From NCBI GenBank assembly GCA_019237595.1, contig JAFAGU010000297.1:1-12426 (forward strand): a DNA stretch of 12,426 bases, in the 5' to 3' direction. How positions within the stretch are numbered: the first letter of the stretch is position 1; the number at the start of each line of letters is the position of its first letter. Under the pieces are notes generated by a model. The model saw only the letters and a program-made list of their open reading frames with translations. It was not told the origin of the DNA and ran no database searches. This DNA comes from Betaproteobacteria bacterium. GTDB lineage: Bacteria; Pseudomonadota; Gammaproteobacteria; Burkholderiales; SG8-39. Made by a program: the position numbers and the translations under genes. This document shows, piece by piece, positions 7,042 to 12,426 of this stretch.

Positions 7042-8310
7042 TTATTGGAGCCGCGCCGTGGTGTCGATGCCGACTGCGCTTGCGGCCTGGTAGTACTTGC
7101 GGGCGAGGAAGCCGAGCACCTCGTCCGCGTTGCGGAAGCGCGCGTCGCGGTCCTTCTCGACCAGCTTGTCGATGAGCCGCTGGTATTGCGACAGGTGGTC
7201 GGGAAGCGCCGGGGGCGCGCTGTTGATGTGATGCATCGCCACCTCGATCGCCGTCTCGCCCACGAACATGTGCTCGCCGGTGAGCATCTGGTAGAGCAGC
7301 ACGCCCGCGCTGTAGATGTCGGTTCGCAGGTCGAGCGCCCTTCCCTGCACCTGCTCCGGGCTCATGTAGCGGGGCGTGCCGAGGATCTCGCCGTGGCTCG
7401 TGCGCTCGACCGAATCGACATGCTTCGCAATGCCGAAATCGACGAGCGCGAGGCTGCCGTCGGCGCGGAACATGATGTTCTGCGGCTTGAGGTCGCGGTG
7501 CAGGATCCCTTTTTCGTGGATGTCGCCCAGGGCGAACATGAGCTCGCGGAAGAGCCTGAGCGCATCATCGGCGCGGAGCGCCTTTCCGTCGAGCCGCTTG
7601 TTGAGGTCGCCGCCCTCGAAGAACTCCATGACGAGGTAGGCGTGCTCCTCCGAGATGCCGTGGCCGTAGATGCGCGCCACGTGCCGGCTCTGGATGCGCT
7701 CGACCATGGAATATTCCTCCATGAACCGCGCGAGCTGCTTCTTGTCGTCGATGATTTCCTGCCTGAGGAGCTTCACCACGAGTGGCTCGTCGTCCCCGTC
7801 GCGCGAGGCGAGGTAGACGCGCGACATGCCGCCCTCGCCGATGAGGCGCAGGACCTTGATGCCGGGAATGTTGATCCGCGCGCCGAGCGACTCGCCCGCA
7901 AGGCGCGCCGCCATCTCGGGCGGGAGGGTCTTCTCGTAGCCGTCGCGCACGAGCGAGCGGATGGCGGTGATGAAGCGCTCCCGCGTGAGCTCCTGCTTGC
8001 GCTGGTAGTCGTCGGCGCCCGCCTTCATGGCGCGCACCGCGATGATCTCGTTGCCCGCGCCGGTCAGGAAGAGGACCGGCGGGCAATCGCCCCGCTTCTT
8101 GAACTCCTGGAGCCACTGCAGTCCGTCGCCGCGCCCGAGCATGTAGTCGAGCACCACCACGTCGTACGAACCGAGCTTGAAGGACGCATCGGGCATGTCC
8201 CGCTCCTGCGGGTCGAACTGCTCGACGAAGCTCTCCGGCCACTGCTCCTTGACGAAGTGCTCGAGGAGCGTGCGCAAGTCCTCGTCATCGTCGATGATGA
8301 GGACGCGCAT
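7042..8310 (-). CDS. Receiver domain fused to Hanks-type Ser/Thr protein kinase
   Basis: Cytosolic 422-residue fusion. Residues 1-125 form a receiver: acidic cluster Asp7-9, phosphoacceptor Asp55 (VVVLDYML), Thr83 (FLTG) and Lys105, where the usual following Pro is Gln (DDYQRKQ). Residues about 151-405 form a complete eukaryotic-like kinase: glycine loop GEGGMSRVY (158-166), Lys180, alpha-C Glu199, HRDLKPQN (271-278, Asp273), DFG (291-293) and SPE (317-319, in place of APE). The activation loop has Thr304 and Ser305 as possible phosphosites. There is no transmembrane segment or extracellular sensor, unlike many bacterial kinases of this class, so the receiver is the likely control input. It starts three bases after the cyclase stop. 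It joins His-Asp signalling to Ser/Thr phosphorylation; the substrates are unknown. Confidence 0.94.
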   Translation of the reverse strand: MRVLIIDDDEDLRTLLEHFVKEQWPESFVEQFDPQERDMPDASFKLGSYDVVVLDYMLGRGDGLQWLQEFKKRGDCPPVLFLTGAGNEIIAVRAMKAGADDYQRKQELTRERFITAIRSLVRDGYEKTLPPEMAARLAGESLGARINIPGIKVLRLIGEGGMSRVYLASRDGDDEPLVVKLLRQEIIDDKKQLARFMEEYSMVERIQSRHVARIYGHGISEEHAYLVMEFFEGGDLNKRLDGKALRADDALRLFRELMFALGDIHEKGILHRDLKPQNIMFRADGSLALVDFGIAKHVDSVERTSHGEILGTPRYMSPEQVQGRALDLRTDIYSAGVLLYQMLTGEHMFVGETAIEVAMHHINSAPPALPDHLSQYQRLIDKLVEKDRDARFRNADEVLGFLARKYYQAASAVGIDTTARLQ

Positions 8311-8313
8311 CGC

Positions 8314-9450
8314 TCAGGAGGCGGCCCCGAGCTGAAGCGCGTAGACCGCCGTGGCCTCGGCCTTCCCGCGCAGCGCGATGTTGCCGCGCGAGGCGGCGCC
8401 GGCCGGGAGCGCGGACTTGACCGCGTCGTAAACCGGCCCGGACATGAGGAGCTCCCCGGCCTTCGCCATCTGCATGAGGCGCGCCGCCGTGTTCACCGCG
8501 TCGCCGATGATCGTGTAGCTCATGTAGTGCGGCGAGCCGACGTTGCCGATGATGGCCTCGCCGGAGGCGATGCCGATGCCGATCCCGGTGGAGACCCCGC
8601 CGCGCTTCACCCAGCCCGCGAGCACCGGCACGAATGCCGCCATCGTTTCCTGCGCCGTGCGAAGCGCGCGCATCGCGGCGTCGGGCTGCGGGAAGGGAAC
8701 GTTGAACCCGACGAGGAGCGAATCGCCCGCGAGGCTGAAAATCGTGCCCTCGTTCCGGTACGCGGCATCGGTGGCGACCGCGAAGTACTCGTTCAGCATC
8801 GTGACGACCTTGTCCACCTCGATCGCCTCGGTGAGGCGAGTGAAGCCGCGCAGGTCGGCGAACATCGCGACGACGTTGATCCGCTGCGCGTGCTCGACGA
8901 AGGGCGCGCTGTCCTGCCCGACCTGCGAGATGATGCGCTCGGTGAGCCGCGGCGAGATGTAGCGCGAGAACGCCTTGCGGATCATCTCCTTGCGCTGCAC
9001 CTCGGCGGCGAGGCGGCGCGCCTCCAGCTCGCGGCGCGTCTCGTGCAGGCGCCGCAGCGTCTTTACGCGCGCGACGAGCTCCTCGACCTTGACGGGCTTG
9101 GACAGGAAGTCGTCCGCCCCGGCGCGGATCCCGCGCACGCGGCTTTGCTGGTCCTCGAGCGCAGTGACCAGCACGATCGGGATGAGCGCGGTTTCCTCGT
9201 CGGCCTTCAGGCGCTCGCAGATATCGAAGCCGCTAACGTCCCCCGGCAGCATGACGTCGAGCAGGATCAAGTCCGGAGGCGACGCGAGCACCTGCACGAG
9301 CGCCGCATCGGCCTCGTGCACGGTATCGACGGTGAGCCCCTCCTTGCGGAGCATCCGCGCGAGGAACGCCGCCATGTCCGGGTCGTCGTCGACGACGAGG
9401 ACGCGGAATTCGGCCTGGGCATGCCGCGCCGGTGCCGAAAGCTCACTCAT
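8314..9450 (-). CDS. Receiver domain fused to class III adenylate/guanylate cyclase
   Basis: A 378-residue cytosolic response regulator with a nucleotide-cyclase output. The receiver (residues 15-130) has Asp21-23, phosphoacceptor Asp65 (LILLDVMLPG), Thr96 and Lys118-Pro119. A helical linker (about 131-180), probably coiled coil, leads to the cyclase homology domain (190-345). Metal-binding Asp199 (FADLRGFT) and Asp243 (AGDSLLVGF) are 44 residues apart, as in class III cyclases. Thr313, Asn320 and Arg324 (in YTIIGDAVNTAAR) match the purine and transition-state residues. The position normally held by the purine-selecting Lys, four residues before Asp243, is Ser239. Product specificity (cAMP, cGMP or another) is therefore uncertain, though the metal and transition-state sites argue that it is active. 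It overlaps the Hpt gene by 8 bases. Confidence 0.94.
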   Translation of the reverse strand: MSELSAPARHAQAEFRVLVVDDDPDMAAFLARMLRKEGLTVDTVHEADAALVQVLASPPDLILLDVMLPGDVSGFDICERLKADEETALIPIVLVTALEDQQSRVRGIRAGADDFLSKPVKVEELVARVKTLRRLHETRRELEARRLAAEVQRKEMIRKAFSRYISPRLTERIISQVGQDSAPFVEHAQRINVVAMFADLRGFTRLTEAIEVDKVVTMLNEYFAVATDAAYRNEGTIFSLAGDSLLVGFNVPFPQPDAAMRALRTAQETMAAFVPVLAGWVKRGGVSTGIGIGIASGEAIIGNVGSPHYMSYTIIGDAVNTAARLMQMAKAGELLMSGPVYDAVKSALPAGAASRGNIALRGKAEATAVYALQLGAAS

Positions 9451-9748
9451 AGACCACCTGCACCTTCGCCAGGTAGTCGCGGTACTCCGCCACGCAGCTC
9501 TCGAGCGCGGCGCGATCGCCGCTGCGCGCGCCCTCCTCGATTCGCCGCCCGAGCAGCGAGACTTGCGCGAATCCGTACGAGTTTCCGACGCCCTTCATGC
9601 GGTGCCCGAGCTGGCGCAGCTGCTCGAAGTCCTGCGCCGCGAGCGCAACGCGCAGGGCCTCGAGCTCCTTGTTCCTGTTCTTCATGAACGTGGGAATGAG
9701 GTCTTCCAGGTCTTTCGCGACCTTGACCGTCAGCTCTTCGCTCGACAT
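9443..9748 (-). CDS. Stand-alone Hpt histidine phosphotransfer protein
   Basis: A 101-residue helical protein made only of an Hpt domain. The phosphorylatable residue is His49 in LGHRMKGVGNSYGF (47-60), the classic HxxKG arrangement. It has no catalytic or membrane part. Hpt proteins carry phosphate between two receivers in multistep phosphorelays. It is the first gene of an operon whose next two genes encode receiver fusions, and it overlaps the cyclase gene by 8 bases, indicating coupled translation and probable stoichiometric production. These receivers are the natural acceptors; the donor could be the stand-alone receiver encoded at 6070-6459 or a hybrid kinase elsewhere (inference). The ATG at 9748 lies 6 bases after a TATAAT box, so its mRNA may have no leader. 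Confidence 0.92.
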   Translation of the reverse strand: MSSEELTVKVAKDLEDLIPTFMKNRNKELEALRVALAAQDFEQLRQLGHRMKGVGNSYGFAQVSLLGRRIEEGARSGDRAALESCVAEYRDYLAKVQVVYE

Positions 9749-9754
9749 GCGCTC

Positions 9755-9760
9755 ATTATA
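9755..9760 (-). promoter_or_regulatory. TATAAT -10 box before the Hpt operon
   Basis: Read on the minus strand this is a perfect TATAAT, ending 6 bases before the Hpt ATG, so transcription would start at about the first base of the start codon. No good -35 is visible; the region 16-18 bases upstream is a GC-rich hairpin. This suggests an activator-dependent or leaderless promoter. Confidence 0.45.
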
Positions 9761-9762
9761 GT

Positions 9763-9781
9763 GGCCGCCTCCCGAGCGGCC
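9763..9781 (-). other. GC-rich hairpin between the TPR gene and the Hpt operon
   Basis: A perfect 6-base inverted repeat GGCCGC / GCGGCC with a 7-base loop lies 24 bases after the TPR gene stop. What follows on the minus strand is ACTATAAT rather than a T run, so it is a poor intrinsic terminator. It could still partly separate dnaE2/TPR transcription from the Hpt operon. Confidence 0.3.
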
Positions 9782-9804
9782 GGAGCGCCCTCAGCGCGCT
9801 CTTG

Positions 9805-10356
9805 TCAGGGTGTGTGAAACAGTTGCCGCGCACGCTCGAGGTGCGGGTGAAGCCGAAGCGCAGCGAAACAAGCGAAGCGTACGTCCGCGGAGGGCTGCTG
9901 CCCGCGCTCGCCGGCGAGCAGGATTTCAGCGAAATGGAGCATGGCGCCGAAGTGGCGCGGCTCCAGCTCGAGCGTTCGACGGATGTCGGCCAGGCATTCG
10001 TCGTCGCGACCAAGCAGGTAGTAGAGCGTTGCGCGCTTGTGCCATGCCTCGGCGTATCCCGGATCGCTGCGCAGGAGCAGCGTGAGGCGGGTCTCGGCGA
10101 TGTCGTAGCGGCGGGCGGCGATATCCGTGGTGGCGAGGTCGAGGGCGCGCGCGGCGGCATCGTGAGGATGGTGCATCCACGCGTCCCAGATGCGGTCCTC
10201 GGTGCGCAGGGCTTCGTCGGCGCCGCGGGAGAGAGCCAGTTGGGCGAACAGGACGTCCAGCGCGGGGTAGAGCCGGGCCGGCCGCCGGGTGCCTCGCGCG
10301 GCGATCAGGCCCAGGATGTCGACTGCGGTCGCCATCTCTTTCGCCCATCGTAGCAT
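9805..10356 (-). CDS. Small TPR-repeat protein downstream of dnaE2
   Basis: A 183-residue soluble protein with no signal peptide or membrane segment. It contains about three tetratricopeptide-like units: residues 66-99, a canonical one at 100-133 (A-E-A-W near its start, ending L-E-L-E-P), and 134-171. TPR arrays bind other proteins, so a scaffold or adaptor role is plausible; no enzymatic motif is seen. The ATG at 10356 comes one base after the dnaE2 stop (TGAGATG), implying translational coupling. A second in-frame ATG at 10335, preceded by GAAAGAG, would give a 176-residue protein and is a real alternative. It is not part of the standard imuA-imuB-dnaE2 cassette as I know it, and I do not recognise a named family. 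Confidence 0.8.
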   Translation of the reverse strand: MLRWAKEMATAVDILGLIAARGTRRPARLYPALDVLFAQLALSRGADEALRTEDRIWDAWMHHPHDAAARALDLATTDIAARRYDIAETRLTLLLRSDPGYAEAWHKRATLYYLLGRDDECLADIRRTLELEPRHFGAMLHFAEILLAGERGQQPSADVRFACFAALRLHPHLERARQLFHTP

Positions 10357-10357
10357 C

Positions 10358-12426
10358 TCAGTGGAAATCGCGTGACGCGGTGGCGAGGGAGCCGAGCCAC
10401 CGGCTGTAATCGATGAGCCGTCGGGCGACCAGGTGCACCACGTCGCCGTCCCGCTCCACGATGCCCTCCACGCCCAGCAGGCGGGAGGCGATCGCCTCGC
10501 GCCGCTGCCTCTCCACGAGCCGGCGCCACAGGACCACGTTCATGCATCCGGTCTCGTCCTCGAGTGTCACGAAAACGACACCGCTGGCGGTGTCGGGACG
10601 TTGCCTGCAAGTGACGAGCCCGACTACGCGCGCTCGCGAGCCATGCTTTCGCTCGCGCAGGACCTCCGCTGTCATCACGCCGTCACGTTCGAGCCGGCGG
10701 CGAAGGAGCGCGAGCGGATGGCGTCCGAGCGTGAAGCCGAGGCTGGCGTAATCGGCGACGATCTCCTGCCCCTCGGGCGCGGGCTCCAGCGCCGGAGCGG
10801 TTGTTTCCTCCCGAGGCAAATGCAAAGGCATCGCGCGCTCCTGGCCGGCCGCAGCCCAGTGCGCGAGCCGGCGATGGCCGGCGACCGAAGCGAGCGCGCC
10901 GCTCGCGGCGAGCGCGTTGAGGTCCTTTCGATTCAAGCCGGCTCGATGGGCAAGGTCTTCGATCGAACGGTAAGACCGCCCTTCCGCGATCCTTATTCCG
11001 GCGGCTTCGGACAGGCCCTTGATCATCCTCAGGCCCAGGCGCACGGCGCCGCCTTCCAGCGCGCAATCCCAGTTACTCTCGTTCACGTCCGCGGGCCGCA
11101 CTTCGACGCCGTGGCGCCGCGCGTCCTGGAGGAGCTGCGCCGGTGCGTAGAAACCCATCGGCTGGCTGTTGAGGAGCGCGGCGCAGAACGCCGCGGGGTA
11201 ATGGCGCTTGAGCCAGGAAGATACGTAGACGAGGAGCGCGAAGCTCGCCGAATGCGATTCAGGGAAGCCGTATTCGCCGAAGCCGAGGATCTGGCGGAAG
11301 AGGCTCTCGGCGAATTCGTCGGAATAGCCGTTCGCCCGCATCCCGTTTTTGATCTTGATTTCGAATTCGCCCAAGCCCCCTTTCCGCTTCCAGGCCGCCA
11401 TCGCCCGCCTCAGGCGATCCGCCTCGCCGGGCGTGAAGCCGGCGGCCACCATCGCGAGTTGCATCACCTGCTCCTGGAAGATCGGCACGCCGAGCGTCCT
11501 CTCCAGGACGCCCTTGACGGCGTCGCTCGGGTAGGCGATTTCATGCGAGCTCTTTTTCCGGTTCTTCAGGTAGGGATGCACCATGCCGCCCTGGATCGGG
11601 CCGGGGCGCACGATCGCCACCTCGATGACGAGGTCGTAGAAGCACGCGGGCTTGAGGCGCGGCAGCATGCTCATCTGCGCCCGCGACTCGATCTGGAACA
11701 CGCCGACCGTGTCGGCTTTCCGGATCATCTCGTAGGTCTGCGGGTCCTCGACCGGCACATCGGCCATGGTGAAAGGTTTTTGTCTTTCCGCAGAAACAAA
11801 TTCGAAGGCCTTCCTGATGGCAGTGAGCATTCCCAGCGCGAGCACATCCACCTTGAGGAGCCCGAGGGCTTCGAGGTCGTCCTTGTCCCACTGGATCACG
11901 GTGCGATCGGCCATCGCCGCGTTCTCGATCGGCACGAGCTCGGCGAGCGGCCCGCGGGAAAACACGAACCCGCCGGTGTGCTGCGAAAGATGGCGCGGGA
12001 AACCCCAGAGCTGGCCGGCAAGCCCCAGCATGGGACTCTCGGCCTTCACTTGTTCCCCGAAGAGGAAGGTTTTGGAAAACCGCTCGATCTCCTCCGCCGG
12101 CACGCCGAGCGCCTTGCCCACGTCGCGCACAGCGCTCTTCGCGCGGTAGCAGATCACCGTGGCGGCGAGGGCGGCGCCATCGCGGCCGTACTTGCGGTAC
12201 AGGTACTGGATCACCTCCTCGCGCCGCTCGTGCTCGAAGTCGACGTCGATGTCCGGCGGCTCGTTGCGCTCGCGGGAGACGAAGCGCTCGAAGAGCATGT
12301 TCATGCGCGCCGGATCGACTTCCGTGATGCCGAGCGCGTAGCACACCGCGGAGTTCGCCGCCGAGCCCCGACCTTGGCAGAGAATGCCCTTGCTGCGCGC
12401 GAACTGCACTGCATCGTTCACCGTCA
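10358..12426 (-). CDS. dnaE2: Error-prone DNA polymerase DnaE2/ImuC (partial, N-terminus off window)
   Basis: C-terminal 688 or so residues of a C-family polymerase; the full protein is usually about 1,000-1,080, so the PHP domain and the start of the palm lie beyond the right edge. CQGRGSAANSAVCY and QHTGGFVFSRGPLAELVPIE are signatures that separate DnaE2 from replicative DnaE1. Catalytic acids lie in PDIDVDF, with the third in LLKVDVLALGML. An OB-fold region (starting near SRARVVGLVTCRQRP) and the C-terminal SRDFH close the protein; the replicative polymerase's tau-binding tail is missing, as expected. DnaE2 works with ImuA and ImuB in SOS-induced mutagenesis, and those genes would be expected just beyond the right edge. 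The reading frame is intact throughout. A TPR gene follows after one base. Confidence 0.95.
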   Translation of the reverse strand, partial: TVNDAVQFARSKGILCQGRGSAANSAVCYALGITEVDPARMNMLFERFVSRERNEPPDIDVDFEHERREEVIQYLYRKYGRDGAALAATVICYRAKSAVRDVGKALGVPAEEIERFSKTFLFGEQVKAESPMLGLAGQLWGFPRHLSQHTGGFVFSRGPLAELVPIENAAMADRTVIQWDKDDLEALGLLKVDVLALGMLTAIRKAFEFVSAERQKPFTMADVPVEDPQTYEMIRKADTVGVFQIESRAQMSMLPRLKPACFYDLVIEVAIVRPGPIQGGMVHPYLKNRKKSSHEIAYPSDAVKGVLERTLGVPIFQEQVMQLAMVAAGFTPGEADRLRRAMAAWKRKGGLGEFEIKIKNGMRANGYSDEFAESLFRQILGFGEYGFPESHSASFALLVYVSSWLKRHYPAAFCAALLNSQPMGFYAPAQLLQDARRHGVEVRPADVNESNWDCALEGGAVRLGLRMIKGLSEAAGIRIAEGRSYRSIEDLAHRAGLNRKDLNALAASGALASVAGHRRLAHWAAAGQERAMPLHLPREETTAPALEPAPEGQEIVADYASLGFTLGRHPLALLRRRLERDGVMTAEVLRERKHGSRARVVGLVTCRQRPDTASGVVFVTLEDETGCMNVVLWRRLVERQRREAIASRLLGVEGIVERDGDVVHLVARRLIDYSRWLGSLATASRDFH

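Noticed and set aside
6883..9687. Very long open frame (934 codons) on the plus strand, antisense to the signalling operon
   Set aside because: Its translation is rich in Arg, Ala, Val, His and Asp without domains, and it mirrors the codon-position bias of GC-rich genes on the other strand. Five well-supported minus-strand genes occupy the same DNA.
9763..9781. Rho-independent terminator of the dnaE2-TPR unit
   Set aside because: A 6-base stem is followed by ACTATAAT, not a T run; it is listed only as a hairpin.
1..12426. Defence island, CRISPR, prophage or mobile element
   Set aside because: No repeats with spacers, integrase, transposase, nuclease pair or terminal repeats were seen; composition is uniform and all genes have housekeeping or signalling families.

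Overview
The window is a GC-rich (roughly two thirds G+C), gene-dense stretch of a bacterial chromosome. LexA, DinB, NAPRTase and DnaE2 all read as proteobacterial. The weakly conserved -35 boxes, TATAAT/TAGAAT -10 boxes and a TACTGTATATAT LexA half-site suggest a betaproteobacterium or a close gammaproteobacterial relative, but the exact lineage cannot be fixed from sequence alone. I see no tRNA, rRNA, CRISPR array, insertion sequence or prophage gene, and no gene-free stretch longer than about 80 bases.

Left part (1-3527, minus strand): dinB (DNA polymerase IV), then pncB (nicotinate phosphoribosyltransferase), then an MFS transporter whose only sensible start is a CTG overlapping the pncB stop. 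The divergent lexA (plus strand) lies only 19 bases from the dinB start. A LexA half-site, the predicted lexA -10 box and both gene starts are packed into that gap, and lexA appears to be leaderless.

Middle part (4257-9748): a signalling cluster. On the plus strand are a membrane PAS histidine kinase and a stand-alone receiver. Converging on them from the minus strand is a tightly packed operon of four genes: an Hpt phosphotransfer protein, a receiver fused to a class III nucleotide cyclase, a receiver fused to a Hanks-type Ser/Thr kinase, and a di-haem cytochrome b561. Together these supply every part of a His-Asp-His-Asp phosphorelay that could branch into a cyclic-nucleotide output and a protein-phosphorylation output. 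This is the most unusual content of the window. The cyclase keeps its metal and transition-state residues but has Ser in place of the purine-selecting Lys.

Right part (9805-12426, minus strand): the C-terminal two thirds of the SOS mutagenesis polymerase DnaE2 (ImuC), cut by the window edge, followed one base later by a small TPR protein. Thus two SOS/translesion-synthesis loci (lexA-dinB and dnaE2) flank the signalling cluster. A link between DNA damage or oxidative stress and the relay is possible but is only inferred from gene order.
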